DNA of 64,000 bases from Sanguibacter sp. HDW7 (GCF_011300875.1 NZ_CP049862.1:1-64000); one strand, 5' to 3'. Positions 6,762-15,507 are shown, numbered from the stretch's first letter. Numbers and translations: made by a program. The notes: generated from the letters alone by a model not told the origin.

Positions 6762-7943
6762 ATGAAGGTCTCGCAGCGTGCCGCCGTCTCGCCGTTCGCC
6801 GTCATGCAGATCATCGCGGCCGCCAACGCACGCCGCGCCGCCGGCCAGGACGTCATCAACCTGTGCGCGGGCGAGCCCGTCACGGGCGCGTCCGACGCGG
6901 TCCGTGAGCGGGCGCGGGAGTTCCTCGACGGCCGCAGCCTCGGCTACACCGAGGCGCTCGGTGCGCCAGCGCTGCGCGAGGCGCTCGCGGGTCACTACGC
7001 GCGTTGGTACGGGCTCGACGTCGACCCCGCGCGGATCGCCGTGACCACCGGCTCGTCGGGCGGGTTCATGCTCGCGTTCCTCGCGGCGTTCGACGTCGGC
7101 GACCGCGTCGCCCTCGTCCGCCCCGGCTATCCCGCCTACCGCAACATCCTCGCGTCGCTCGGCTGCGAGGTCGTCGAGCTCGCTGCGGGAGCCGACGTCG
7201 GCTACGCGCCGACCCCCGCGATGCTCGACGTCGCGCATGCCGAGGCGCCGCTCGCGGGGCTCGTCGTCGCGAGCCCCGCCAACCCGACCGGCACGATGAT
7301 CGACGCGGCCCGGCTCACCGAGCTCGCCGCCTGGTGCGCCGAGCACGACGTGCGGCTCGTGAGCGACGAGATCTACCACGGCATCGTCCACGACCGCGCG
7401 CGCTGGCCCGGCGCGACCGCCGCCCACCACCTCGGCACCGGTGCTGTCGTCGTCTCGTCGTTCTCCAAGTACTGGGCCATGACCGGGTGGCGCCTCGGCT
7501 GGCTAGTCCTGCCCGAGGACCTCCTCGAGCCCGTCGACGCGCTCGCGGGCAACGTCGCGCTGTGCCCGCCCGCGCTCGCGCAGCACGCGGCCGTCGCCGC
7601 GCTCGAGCCCGCGGGCTACGCCGCGGCCGCGCGCGACGCCGAGCAGTACGGGCGCTCGCGTGAGGTGCTGCTCGCGCGCCTCGGCGAGCTCGGCTGGCAC
7701 GACGTCGCGCCGGCCGACGGTGCGTTCTACCTCTACGCCGACATCTCCGCGTCCGGGCTCGACTCGCGCGAGTGGTGCGCGCGGCTGCTCGACGAGGCCG
7801 GCGTCGCCCTCACGCCCGGGACGGACTTCGACCCCGTCGACGGGCACCGCTGGGTGCGGCTGTCGTTCGCGCAGGAGCCCACGACGATCACGGCGGCCGT
7901 CGACCGCATCGTCGCGTGGCAGCGGACGCTCACGTCGTCCTGA
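6762..7943 (+). CDS. Class I/II pyridoxal-phosphate aminotransferase
   Basis: This 393-residue fold-type I enzyme transfers amino groups between an amino acid and a 2-oxo acid. Motifs in order are INLCAGEP near the N-terminus, the PLP phosphate region TTGSSGGF, ASPANPTGTMID, SDEIYHGIV (Asp and Tyr binding the cofactor) and SSFSKYWAMTGWRLGW, whose Lys binds PLP. The C-terminal Arg for the carboxylate is in HRWVRLSFA. CAGGAT lies 6 nt before the ATG, so it is probably leaderless. Substrate specificity (aspartate, alanine-like or other) is not clear from the sequence. Confidence 0.9.
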   Translation: MKVSQRAAVSPFAVMQIIAAANARRAAGQDVINLCAGEPVTGASDAVRERAREFLDGRSLGYTEALGAPALREALAGHYARWYGLDVDPARIAVTTGSSGGFMLAFLAAFDVGDRVALVRPGYPAYRNILASLGCEVVELAAGADVGYAPTPAMLDVAHAEAPLAGLVVASPANPTGTMIDAARLTELAAWCAEHDVRLVSDEIYHGIVHDRARWPGATAAHHLGTGAVVVSSFSKYWAMTGWRLGWLVLPEDLLEPVDALAGNVALCPPALAQHAAVAALEPAGYAAAARDAEQYGRSREVLLARLGELGWHDVAPADGAFYLYADISASGLDSREWCARLLDEAGVALTPGTDFDPVDGHRWVRLSFAQEPTTITAAVDRIVAWQRTLTSS

Positions 7944-7969
7944 CCCCCCGGGAATCCTCACGGACGACA

Positions 7970-8003
7970 GCGGGCGGGACCTCCCGAAGGAGAGCCCGCC
8001 CGC
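7970..8003. terminator. Bidirectional terminator between convergent genes
   Basis: GCGGGCGGG (7970-7978) pairs with CCCGCCCGC (7995-8003) between the stops of the aminotransferase and the ABC permease, which read towards each other. Confidence 0.7.
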
Positions 8004-8042
8004 GTCCGGGCCGTCCCGGGGGTGGACGGCCACGTCAGGGTG

Positions 8043-9035
8043 TCAGTGCACGTCGCGGCGTCGGAACACGAGCCACGAGACGACGACGAGCACGAGACCG
8101 ATCGAGCCGAGGAACAGCGTCGCGTCGGCTGCCGTGACGAACTTCTCGAGGCTCTCGCACGTCCGGTACTGCTGTTCCTCGTTCCACGTGCAGACCTGGA
8201 CGTAGTACGACGCCTTGCCCTGCGTCACAGCCTGGAGCTGCGTCGAGAGGAACCAGCGCTGCAGGCCCGACTCCCAGAAGATGCCCGCGAAGACCATCTC
8301 GACGACGACGAAGTAACCGCCGACGACGCCGATGACCGCGGCCGTGTGCCGCAGGAGCGCGCCGAGCGCCGCCCCGAGCACACCCGCGACCACGACGACA
8401 CCCGTGGAGCGCAGGATCATCCAGACGAGCTTGTCCGTCTCGAGCGGTTCCGGCGACGGGATGCCGCGGAGCTCGGTCCACGCGAACGTGCCGAGGACGC
8501 TGAGGGCCGCGACGAGCAGGGCCGCGCCGAGGGCGATGACAGCGGGGGCGGCGAGCTTCGAGAAGAACACCGGGGTACGACGCGGCGCGAACGTCAGCCA
8601 GTTGCCGAGCGAGCCGGACGCGAACTCGGCCGCAGTGAGCGACGCGCCGAGGAGGACCATGATCGCTGCCGCGAGGATGAGCAGTCCCGACGTGTCCGAC
8701 GTGACGCGCTCGGCGAAGCCGGGTGGCGACCACAGGAAGTTCTCGAGGACGGGCTTCTCGAGGATGCCGGAGCAGCCCCAGTCCTCCGGGGTGCTGTTGC
8801 CGAGGGTCGCGTCGGAGACGCACGAGTCGTAGTCCGCCTGCCCGTTCTCCTCCCAGTACTTGGTGGACTCCTCGAAGGCCTCCTGGGCGTACTGGCGGTC
8901 CTGCGCGGTCGGCATGTGCGTCGAGACGAAGTTTCCGCCGAGGAAGAAGAGGCACAGCCCGACGAGCGCGCTGAGGATGATCCACGTCGCGCGACGCGAC
9001 CGGGCGCGGAGAAGTTCTGCAGCGATGAGTCGCAT
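8043..9035 (-). CDS. ABC-2 type transporter permease
   Basis: This 330-residue integral membrane protein has a first helix at about residues 18-36 and a long extracellular loop with several Cys (about residues 45-115). Five further hydrophobic segments follow, ending with RRRD on the cytoplasmic side. That layout fits ABC-2 permeases of drug, lipid or peptide exporters. The ATG at 9035 overlaps the stop of the ATPase gene and has GGGAGG at a good distance; a GTG three bases upstream is less well placed. It should pair with the ATPase just upstream. The cargo is unknown. Confidence 0.8.
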   Translation of the reverse strand: MRLIAAELLRARSRRATWIILSALVGLCLFFLGGNFVSTHMPTAQDRQYAQEAFEESTKYWEENGQADYDSCVSDATLGNSTPEDWGCSGILEKPVLENFLWSPPGFAERVTSDTSGLLILAAAIMVLLGASLTAAEFASGSLGNWLTFAPRRTPVFFSKLAAPAVIALGAALLVAALSVLGTFAWTELRGIPSPEPLETDKLVWMILRSTGVVVVAGVLGAALGALLRHTAAVIGVVGGYFVVVEMVFAGIFWESGLQRWFLSTQLQAVTQGKASYYVQVCTWNEEQQYRTCESLEKFVTAADATLFLGSIGLVLVVVSWLVFRRRDVH

Positions 9036-10114
9036 CACGCCTCCCCTCCCTCGGTGCTCGTCGGTCGGTCGTAGGGGTTGGGTGACGGGGCCTGGGGCGG
9101 AGGCGGCGCGCTCGGGCCGGCGTGCTGCCCGCTCGAGTGCGTCGGCAGCGGCACGCCTGCGGACGTGCCCGGGCCCTCCCCGGCCGTGAGCTCGAGGAAG
9201 AACTGCTCGAGGCCCGCGCGCTGCGCGACGAGCTCGGAGACGTAGAGCTCGTGGTGCGCGAGGCGGCGCGTGATCTCCGCGGGGTCGTCGGCGCCCGTGA
9301 CGTTGAGCGTCGCGCCCTCGCGGACGACGGTGAGCCCGCCCTCCCGCAGCACGCGCTCCGCGCCGTCCGGGTCGGCGACGCCGACGCGGACCGTCGTCGT
9401 CGACTGTGCGTCGAGCAGGTCCTTGACGCGGCCCTGAGCGAGAGTGCGGCCGCGGCCGATGATCGTCACCGTGTCGGCGACGTGCTCGACCTCGCTGAGG
9501 ATGTGGCTCGAGACGAGCACCGTCTTGCCCGAGGCGCCGAGCGACCGCATGGTCTCGCGGATCTCGTGGATGCCTGCGGGGTCGAGGCCGTTCGTCGGCT
9601 CGTCGAAGATCAGCAGGTCGGGGTCCTTGAGCAGCGTCGCGGCGATCGCGAGGCGCTGCTTCATGCCGAGCGAGTACGTCTTGTACAGGTCCTTGCCGCG
9701 CTCCGTGAGGCCCACGTCCTCGAGCACCTGGGCGACCGCGCGGTCGGGGGCGCCGATGCCCTTGGCGAGGATCTCCAGGTTGCGGCGCGCGGAGATCGTC
9801 GGGAAGAACTTGGGCTGCTCGACGATCGCGCCGACCCTGCTGATGACAGACGGCAGCTGGCGCGGGATCTCGTACCCGAGGACGTTCATCGAGCCGGCGT
9901 CGGCGTGGATGAGGCCGAGGAGCATGCGGATCGACGTGGTCTTGCCCGAGCCGTTGGGGCCGAGGAAGCCGTGGACGCCGCCGACCGGTACGTCGAGGTC
10001 GAGGCCCTGGACAGCGACCGAGCGCCGCCCGGTGGCGCTGCGGTACGTCTTGCGCAGCCCGCGCGTCATGATCGCGAGGTCGCCCGGTGAGGCGCCGTCG
10101 AAAGTCGTCGTCAT
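9035..10114 (-). CDS. ABC transporter ATP-binding protein (DrrA-like)
   Basis: This 359-residue ATPase has Walker A GPNGSGKTTS (about residues 54-63), signature YSLGMKQRL, Walker B LLIFDEPTNGLD and the switch His in VLVSSHI. A DrrA/CcmA-type C-terminal domain follows. The last 50 residues are a Pro/Gly/Ser-rich tail, an unusual extension. I chose the ATG at 10114 because AGGGGG precedes it; the longer frame upstream has no support. It is translationally coupled to the ABC-2 permease and together they form a half-size exporter pair. Confidence 0.88.
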   Translation of the reverse strand: MTTTFDGASPGDLAIMTRGLRKTYRSATGRRSVAVQGLDLDVPVGGVHGFLGPNGSGKTTSIRMLLGLIHADAGSMNVLGYEIPRQLPSVISRVGAIVEQPKFFPTISARRNLEILAKGIGAPDRAVAQVLEDVGLTERGKDLYKTYSLGMKQRLAIAATLLKDPDLLIFDEPTNGLDPAGIHEIRETMRSLGASGKTVLVSSHILSEVEHVADTVTIIGRGRTLAQGRVKDLLDAQSTTTVRVGVADPDGAERVLREGGLTVVREGATLNVTGADDPAEITRRLAHHELYVSELVAQRAGLEQFFLELTAGEGPGTSAGVPLPTHSSGQHAGPSAPPPPQAPSPNPYDRPTSTEGGEA

Positions 10115-10452
10115 GTTCCCCCTGCTTCGTCTTCGTCGGCCCGGACGTGCTGGGCGCGCGCGGCCGGATGAGTATCCGTCGTCATGGGGAGAGTAGTGGA
10201 GCGGCGCGACCTTTGGGGGATTTTGAGCGTCGCGTCTGCTTCTGTCCGCGCGTCGTGTGGCGCGAATCACAAGCATGGGTGGCGTGCCGGCTAGCAGCGC
10301 TCTGACCTGCGGGAATGCTGACATTGTGTCGCGACGGCGCGCGCAGTAGCGGGTGAGATGAGCCCGACCAGCCGAACCGCGTCATGACCGCACGCCGCTG
10401 CACTCTCATCGGGTGAACGGCGGAACCTGCGCCGCGAAGCTGGAGGAACACC
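10115..10452. other. 338-nt divergent intergenic region
   Basis: No gene is seen. It separates the ABC exporter operon (minus) from the small LuxR-type gene (plus). A GATACT-like -10 box on the minus strand lies near 10170, about 55 nt before the ATPase start. The short dyad GACA-TTG-TGTC sits at 10320-10330. Neither has a clear partner element. Confidence 0.3.
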
Positions 10453-10683
10453 ATGCAGCCCACCGAGGCACACGCGACCGGAGCGCGGCTCACGCCGCGC
10501 GAGATCGTCGTCCTGACGCACCTCAGCGACGACGTCACGCTCGACGACGTCGCACGCGAGCTCTTCGTCAGCCGCAACACTGTGAAGACCCAGGTGCGCA
10601 GCGTCTACCGCAAGCTCGGGATCACGACGCGCGCCGAGGCCGTCGCCCACGCCCGCAGGCTGGGCCTGCGCGAGGACTCCTGA
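10453..10683 (+). CDS. Stand-alone LuxR-type helix-turn-helix protein
   Basis: This 76-residue protein consists almost entirely of a LuxR/GerE DNA-binding domain: LTPREIVVLTHL, then VARELFVSRNTVKTQVRSVY and RKLGITTRAEAVAHAR. No receiver, PAS or ligand domain is present. GGAGG precedes the ATG by 6 nt. It is divergent from the ABC exporter operon at 9035-10114, a plausible target. It could be a stand-alone regulator or a remnant of a longer one; nothing upstream encodes a broken N-terminal part. Confidence 0.8.
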   Translation: MQPTEAHATGARLTPREIVVLTHLSDDVTLDDVARELFVSRNTVKTQVRSVYRKLGITTRAEAVAHARRLGLREDS

Positions 10684-10707
10684 CCGTGGACTGGCAGAAT
10701 GCCGCTC

Positions 10708-11124
10708 ATGGAGCGCACACAGGTCGTCGCGGCGATCATCGTCGACGACCTCGACGCGCCCTCCCGCGTGCTCGGTGCGCGCAGGGTGCGCCCGGAGAGG
10801 CTCGCGGGACGCTGGGAGTTCCCGGGCGGAAAGGTCGAGCCCGGAGAGAGCACCGACGCTGCGCTCGCGCGTGAGCTCCAGGAGGAGCTCGCGGTGACCG
10901 TCCGTGCCGGCGCTGAGCTGGTCGGCCCGCACGACGACGGCTGGCACGTCACCGACCGCCACGCGATGCGCCTCTGGTTCGCGGTCCTCACGAGCCCGGA
11001 GCCCGTGCCGCTCGCCGAGCACGACGAGCTCCGCTGGCTCGACGCGACGAGCATCGACGACGTCCCCTGGCTCGACGGCGATCTCGAGATCGTCGACGCC
11101 CTGCGGCCGCTCCTGCGCCGCTGA
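10708..11124 (+). CDS. Nudix (MutT-like) pyrophosphohydrolase
   Basis: This 138-residue NUDIX protein carries the box GGKVEPGESTDAALAREL followed by QEEL, so the G-x5-E-x7-RE-U-xEE core is intact. The Gly of the final xGU is Ala. MutT-type members hydrolyse oxidised or non-canonical nucleoside triphosphates such as 8-oxo-dGTP. I chose the second ATG (10708), because CAGAAT at 10695-10700 is a -10 box 7 nt before it and overlaps the upstream ATG at 10699. The frame starts MERTQVVAAIIVDD, normal for the family. Confidence 0.88.
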   Translation: MERTQVVAAIIVDDLDAPSRVLGARRVRPERLAGRWEFPGGKVEPGESTDAALARELQEELAVTVRAGAELVGPHDDGWHVTDRHAMRLWFAVLTSPEPVPLAEHDELRWLDATSIDDVPWLDGDLEIVDALRPLLRR

Positions 11125-11274
11125 CCTGCCCACAGGTTCCCGTTCCGGCGCGTTCTCCACATCACACGGCCTCGCCTTGACGATGCCGGACACCACAACA
11201 TGTACTTGCTGGATGGATGATTCTGGCAGTAGTACCCCGGGCCCCCTCTCCTCGATGACCGGGAGGGTGGCCTG

Positions 11275-12561
11275 ATGGATCAGGACACGGTGCTCAACGT
11301 CCTGCTGGTCATCGTCTTCGTCCTCGTCGGCGGCGTCTTCGCGGCGACCGAGCTCGCGCTCGTGTCCCTGCGTGAGGGCCAGCTCGACAAGATGGAGAGA
11401 GAGGGCGGCCGGGCCGCCCGGACCGCGCGCCTCGCGCGAGACCCCAACCGCTTCCTCGCCGCCGTGCAGATCGGCGTGACCGTCGCCGGCTTCCTCTCGG
11501 CGGCCTACGGCGCCTCGACGCTCGCCCCCGACTTCGCCCCGCTGCTCGTCGACCTGGGGCTCTCGACGTCCGCGGCAGCGACGACGTCGCTCATCGTGCT
11601 GACGCTCCTCATCGCGTACCTCTCGCTCGTGCTCGGTGAGCTCGTGCCCAAGCGGCTCGCGCTCCAGCACACCGAGCGGCTCTCGCGCGTCGTCGGCCCG
11701 CCGCTCGACCGCTTCGCGCGGCTCATGCGGCCTGCCGTCTGGACGCTGTCGAAGTCCACGAACGGCGTCGTCCGTCTGCTCGGCGGTGATCCGAATGCGC
11801 GCGGCGACGAGATGAGCGACGAGGAGCTCCGCGGCATCGTCACGGGTCACGAGGGGCTCGCACCCGACGAGAAGCGCATCCTCGGTGACGTCCTCGACGC
11901 AGGCGCCCGGTCGCTCGCCGAGGTCATGCGGCCACGGACCGAGGTCGCGTTCATGAGCGCGGACCTCACGGTGTCGCAGGCGCTCGACGTCGTCGCCGAC
12001 GCCCCGTACTCGCGCTACCCGGTGACGGGCGAGAACTTCGACGACGTCCTCGGGTTCCTCCACGTGCGCGACCTGCTGCGCGCGTCGGACGGGGTCGTCG
12101 TGCGGGACCTCGTGCGCGAGATCCTGCTGCTGCCGAGCACGAACCGGCTGCTGCCGTCGATGTCGCAGATGCGTCGCGACGGCGTGCACATCGCTGTCGT
12201 CGTCGACGAGTACGGCGGCACGGACGGCATCGTCACGCTCGAGGACCTCGTCGAGGAGCTCGTCGGTGACATCCGTGACGAGTACGACGCGGACGAGCCG
12301 GCGCGCGAGCGCGCGGCCGACGGCATCGTGCGGGTCGATGCGGGTCTGACGATCGAGGAGTTCGCGGAGGAGACGGGCGTGGTCCTCGAGGACGGCCCCT
12401 ACGAGACGGCCGCGGGCTTCGTCATCGACCGCCTCGGTCGCCTGGCGGCCGAGGGCGACGAGATCCTGGTCGGCGAGGCCCTCGTCCGCGTGGCAGAGGT
12501 CGAGAACCGCCGCATCCGCACCCTAGAGGTCACCCTCCCGCCGGCGGTGCCGACGGTCTGA
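11275..12561 (+). CDS. CNNM/HlyC-CorC family membrane protein with CBS domains
   Basis: This 428-residue protein has an N-terminal DUF21 membrane domain with about four helices (residues 8-150, containing VFAATELALVSLREGQLDKM). Two CBS domains follow (about residues 210-330, with MRPRTEVAFMS and VVDEYGGTDGIVTLEDLVEE). A CorC_HlyC domain closes the protein (about residues 345-425). This architecture belongs to the CNNM family, whose bacterial members are linked to magnesium or cobalt efflux; the older name haemolysin does not describe its likely role. ATG 11275 follows GGGAGGG at 6 nt. Confidence 0.88.
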   Translation: MDQDTVLNVLLVIVFVLVGGVFAATELALVSLREGQLDKMEREGGRAARTARLARDPNRFLAAVQIGVTVAGFLSAAYGASTLAPDFAPLLVDLGLSTSAAATTSLIVLTLLIAYLSLVLGELVPKRLALQHTERLSRVVGPPLDRFARLMRPAVWTLSKSTNGVVRLLGGDPNARGDEMSDEELRGIVTGHEGLAPDEKRILGDVLDAGARSLAEVMRPRTEVAFMSADLTVSQALDVVADAPYSRYPVTGENFDDVLGFLHVRDLLRASDGVVVRDLVREILLLPSTNRLLPSMSQMRRDGVHIAVVVDEYGGTDGIVTLEDLVEELVGDIRDEYDADEPARERAADGIVRVDAGLTIEEFAEETGVVLEDGPYETAAGFVIDRLGRLAAEGDEILVGEALVRVAEVENRRIRTLEVTLPPAVPTV

Positions 12562-12627
12562 CGGTACGGGCAGCCTGACGGTGGGCACGCCGCTCGCCGA
12601 CGGGTGACGAGCTAGTCGGTCGGCGCC

Positions 12628-12692
12628 GAGCTAGTCCCCTTGGTTCGACCTAGGACCCCTCCGGTCCTAGGCCGAACCAAGGGGACTAGCTC
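12628..12692. repeat. CTAG-rich palindrome, 30-bp arms
   Basis: The left arm (12628-12657) starts GAGCTAGTCCCCTTGGTTCG and continues CCTAGGACC after one base. The right arm (12663-12692) is its complement with a single mismatch, and the loop is CCTCC. A partial second copy of the outer motif (GAGCTAGTC) lies at 12609-12617. CTAG is normally rare in high-GC genomes, yet it is concentrated here and again at 14090-14135 on the other side of the next gene. Confidence 0.7.
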
Positions 12693-12736
12693 GCGCTCGG
12701 TCCACGCCGGGACTGGCTGGCGCTCCGGCTGACAGA

Positions 12737-12758
12737 GCCGATCAGCGGCCTGATCGGC
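12737..12758. terminator. Short perfect hairpin
   Basis: GCCGATCAG, CGGC loop, CTGATCGGC. It could terminate transcription from the CNNM gene 180 nt upstream, or belong to the neighbouring repeat region. Confidence 0.4.
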
Positions 12759-12875
12759 GACCCGCCCGCCGAGACGTGACGGGGCTCTGCCCACAGGGCG
12801 GTGCCGTGGCGACCTCGTCCACCGGAGTGGCTCGGGCGTCTGCGCGAGACAGCCGACGACGGCGACGATCGGTCG

Positions 12876-14078
12876 ATGACCTCCTCCACTCCTGCCCCGA
12901 CCGCCGTCGGGCAGCTGGCCGACGGCGGTACGACGGACGCCCGAACGGCCGGCATCCGTGCCGCTGACACCGGCACCCCAGATGCCCGATCATCCGACGC
13001 CCGCGTGCCCGACGCCCGCACGACCGGCGTCCGCGCCGACGATCATCGGGCGCGACCTCGGACGCTGCTCGCCACCTCGACATACGTCCGACCCGGCTCG
13101 ACGACCGAGGTCCCCGTCGTGCCGGACGACCGGGTCGAGCTCGCCCGCGAGCTTCCGCCGGGGTATGTCGCCGGTGAGGTCCGGGCAGGGAATCTCGTGA
13201 AGCTGCGCCGGGGCGCGTACGTGAGCACGGAGCTGGCGAAGGCTGATGGCTATGTCGGGGCGCACCGGCGCGCCGTGGCTCGGGTGCGCGCCGTCGCGGG
13301 CGTAACCCTTCCCGACCGGACGGTCTCCCATGTGTCGGCAGCCCTGCTCCATGGCCTGCCGACGTGGTGGCTGCCGGCACGCGTGCACCTGTCCCAGCCG
13401 ATCGAGCCGCGCGTCCGCAAGGGCGACGATGTCGTCCGCCACGTCGTCCCGGTCCCGGACGACGATGTCGTCGAGATCGACGGGATGCGCGTGACGTCCC
13501 TCCCGCGGACCGTCGTCGACTGCCTGTGCACATTCCGTCCGTGGGACGCGCTCGTCCTCGTCGATGCTGCGCTCCGACGAGGAGTCGATGTTGCCGAGCT
13601 CCTGGAGCGGCTCGCCGCGAAGCGAGGGCACCGCGGGGTACGTCGTGCTGCGACCGTGCTCGATGCGGCCGACGCCGGGGCAGAGTCTCCGGGCGTGAGC
13701 CTCACCCGGTACGTGCTGCTCGCAGGCGGGTTGCCTAGGCCCTCGACGCAGATCGAGGTGGCCACGCGGCACGGGACGGTCTGGGCGGACCTGGGGTGGA
13801 AGGACCATCGGCTGCTGGCCGAGTACGACGGCGAGGGGAAGTACGCCACGCGAGCCGACCTGATGCGTGAGAAGCAGCGGGAGGACGACCTCCGCGAGGC
13901 CGGCAACCAGGTGGTGAGGGTGACCAAGGGGGACCTGCGCGACCCGGACGGGCTGGTCCGCAGGGTTGCTGCCCGGCTCCCGATGTCGGCTCGCCGTGCG
14001 CGGGGCGATCGCGCCGGCCTCCCCCAGATCCCCGTGGCCAGGCCGGCCTCGCCACCTAGCCCCGGTGGCGCGAGATAG
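12876..14078 (+). CDS. AbiEi-antitoxin-like wHTH protein fused to a DUF559/Vsr-like endonuclease domain
   Basis: This protein of up to 400 residues has three parts. The first ~90 residues are low-complexity Thr/Asp/Ala/Arg sequence with repeated DAR units. Residues ~90-230 carry an AbiEi-like segment (GYVAGEVRAGNLVKLRRGAY, then SLPRTVVDCLC). Residues ~270-360 form a DUF559/Vsr-like PD-(D/E)xK fold (WADLGWKDHRLLAEYDGEGK, then REKQREDDLREAG). Such genes are common orphans in actinobacteria; the cognate toxin is absent here. The start is uncertain: 12876 follows a weak GACGAT box, but a later start would remove only the disordered part. CTAG-rich repeats flank it on both sides. Confidence 0.65.
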   Translation: MTSSTPAPTAVGQLADGGTTDARTAGIRAADTGTPDARSSDARVPDARTTGVRADDHRARPRTLLATSTYVRPGSTTEVPVVPDDRVELARELPPGYVAGEVRAGNLVKLRRGAYVSTELAKADGYVGAHRRAVARVRAVAGVTLPDRTVSHVSAALLHGLPTWWLPARVHLSQPIEPRVRKGDDVVRHVVPVPDDDVVEIDGMRVTSLPRTVVDCLCTFRPWDALVLVDAALRRGVDVAELLERLAAKRGHRGVRRAATVLDAADAGAESPGVSLTRYVLLAGGLPRPSTQIEVATRHGTVWADLGWKDHRLLAEYDGEGKYATRADLMREKQREDDLREAGNQVVRVTKGDLRDPDGLVRRVAARLPMSARRARGDRAGLPQIPVARPASPPSPGGAR

Positions 14079-14180
14079 TCGCCCTGGCGTCCTAGGTCGC
14101 GCCGAGCGGACTAGCTCGCTGGAGAGTGACTAGGTCACCGGGTGGGGACCGGCTTGCCGGGTGCTGCCCGCTGGACGGGC
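14079..14180. repeat. CTAG-rich segment downstream of the AbiEi-like gene
   Basis: This 102-nt stretch contains CCTAGG, GGACTAGCTCG, GTGACTAGGTCAC (a dyad) and a CTAG at 14181 that supplies the rlmC stop. Its motifs echo the palindrome at 12628-12692 but do not form one long hairpin. Confidence 0.4.
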
Positions 14181-15431
14181 CTAGGCCGTGCGGGAGAGGA
14201 GCGTTGCCACTTCGTAGTGGGGGGTTTGGGGGAACATGTCGAGGACTTGGGCTGTGCGTATCGTCAGGGACGGCATTGCTTGGAGGTCCGCTGCCAGGGT
14301 TCTTGCGTTGCAGCTTGAGTAGAGGACGTTCGGGACGCCCGAGGTCTCCAACCACGTCGCGAGGGCCGGGCCCAGGCCGCGACGGGGCGGGTTGACGATG
14401 ACGAGGTCTGGCACGTCCGACGGGGCCGTGGCCAGCGCGAACGCCGTCGCGTCGCCCGCGACGAAGCGCGCCGGGATGCCCTGGGTCGACGCCGTGAGGG
14501 TGGCCGACGCGACCGCCTCCTCGCTCACCTCGACGCCGAGGACGTCCGGCACGGAGCCGTCGGGCAGCGTCCCACCGGGCCGGGAGGCGGCACCCGACGA
14601 CGCACCGGGCACGGAGCCGTCGGGCAGCGCGCCCAACGCCCTCGCTGCGGCGAGCGCGAAGCCGCCGACGCCGCAGTACAGGTCCCACACCGAGCGCGGC
14701 CGCACGTCCCTGACCCACGCCGCGCCCTGCGCGTACAGCGCCGCCGCGACCTGCGTGTTCGTCTGGAAGAACGACTGCGGCCGCAGGTGCAGGTCGAGCC
14801 CACCGACGCGCATGAGCAGCGACGAGGCCTCGGTGAGCACGATCTCCCGCGCACCCTCGAGGACGGCCTTGTGCTCCGGCTGGACGTTGAGCGAGACCAC
14901 GCGCAGGCCCGGCAGCACGTCGAGCAGCCACGGCAGGTGCTTGCGGACGCGCGCCTCGGGCTCCGTCGACCGCACGACGAACCGCACCATGAGCTCGCCG
15001 TCCGCCGACAGCGTCACGAGCACGTGCTTGAGCTCGCCGCGCCGCGCGGGCACGTCGTACGGTTCGAGCCGCGCACGCGTGACGAACGCGGCGAGCACGG
15101 GCAGCGCCGCCGCGAGCGGCTCGGAGTGCAGCCCGCATCCCTGCAGGTCGACGCCTCGCCCGAGCTCGTCGAGAATGCCCAGCGTCGGCGCGTCAACCGT
15201 CCCGCCGACCACCATCTTCGCCTTGTTGCGGAAGCCCGCCGACGGCGACGCGACCGGATCGAGCCACACTGCACCCGCGGCCGACGGCACGTCGCCCAGC
15301 AGCGTCTGCGCGTGCGTGACCTTCGCCGCGAGCTGGTCCGGGTACGGCTCGCCCAGGTGCGTGCACGAGCGGCACACGCCCGCGTCGAAGTACGCGCACT
15401 GCAGCACGTCAGGTGCGAGGGGAAGGGTCAC
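14181..15431 (-). CDS. rlmC: 23S rRNA (uracil(747)-C(5))-methyltransferase
   Basis: This 416-residue enzyme methylates U747 of 23S rRNA using S-adenosylmethionine. The N-terminal iron-sulfur ligands are Cys12, Cys20 and Cys23 (QCAYFDAGVCRSC) with a fourth at about Cys99 (LQGCGLH). The SAM motif is WDLYCGVGGFALAAARALG, followed by NPPRRGLG and the catalytic Cys in YSSCNARTL. Between SAM motifs I and II lies an inserted segment with two copies of PDGSVP. I chose GTG 15431, because the terminator at 15456-15494 lies inside any longer version. RumA/TrmA are related alternatives, but Fe-S spacing and length fit RlmC. Confidence 0.85.
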   Translation of the reverse strand: MTLPLAPDVLQCAYFDAGVCRSCTHLGEPYPDQLAAKVTHAQTLLGDVPSAAGAVWLDPVASPSAGFRNKAKMVVGGTVDAPTLGILDELGRGVDLQGCGLHSEPLAAALPVLAAFVTRARLEPYDVPARRGELKHVLVTLSADGELMVRFVVRSTEPEARVRKHLPWLLDVLPGLRVVSLNVQPEHKAVLEGAREIVLTEASSLLMRVGGLDLHLRPQSFFQTNTQVAAALYAQGAAWVRDVRPRSVWDLYCGVGGFALAAARALGALPDGSVPGASSGAASRPGGTLPDGSVPDVLGVEVSEEAVASATLTASTQGIPARFVAGDATAFALATAPSDVPDLVIVNPPRRGLGPALATWLETSGVPNVLYSSCNARTLAADLQAMPSLTIRTAQVLDMFPQTPHYEVATLLSRTA

Positions 15432-15455
15432 GACGGCCTCGGGTCCGGGAACGAC

Positions 15456-15494
15456 GACGCGGCCGCCGCCACCCGGGGTGGCAGCGGCCGCGTC
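15456..15494. terminator. Hairpin between copZ-like gene and rlmC
   Basis: GACGCGGCCGCCGCCACC (15456-15473) pairs with GGTGGCAGCGGCCGCGTC (15477-15494) with one mismatch. It lies just after the stop of the HMA-domain gene. Confidence 0.7.
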
Positions 15495-15507
15495 ATGAGC
15501 AGGGGGA

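Larger units (their letters stand above)
12562..12875. other. 314-nt intergenic region with palindromes
   Basis: No gene is seen. It contains the CTAG-rich 30-bp-arm palindrome at 12628-12692 and a second perfect hairpin at 12737-12758. A weak GACGAT box lies 6 nt before the likely start at 12876. Confidence 0.5.

Noticed and set aside
10291-12189. Long minus-strand frame over MutT and the CNNM gene
   Set aside because: The product is rich in Arg, Glu, His and Asp with no recognisable fold, while the plus strand encodes complete known families with good starts.
12801-12875. Earlier start for the AbiEi-like gene (extra 25 residues)
   Set aside because: The added residues have no support from a ribosome site or -10 box; the ATG at 12876 has a weak box at the right distance. 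It remains uncertain.
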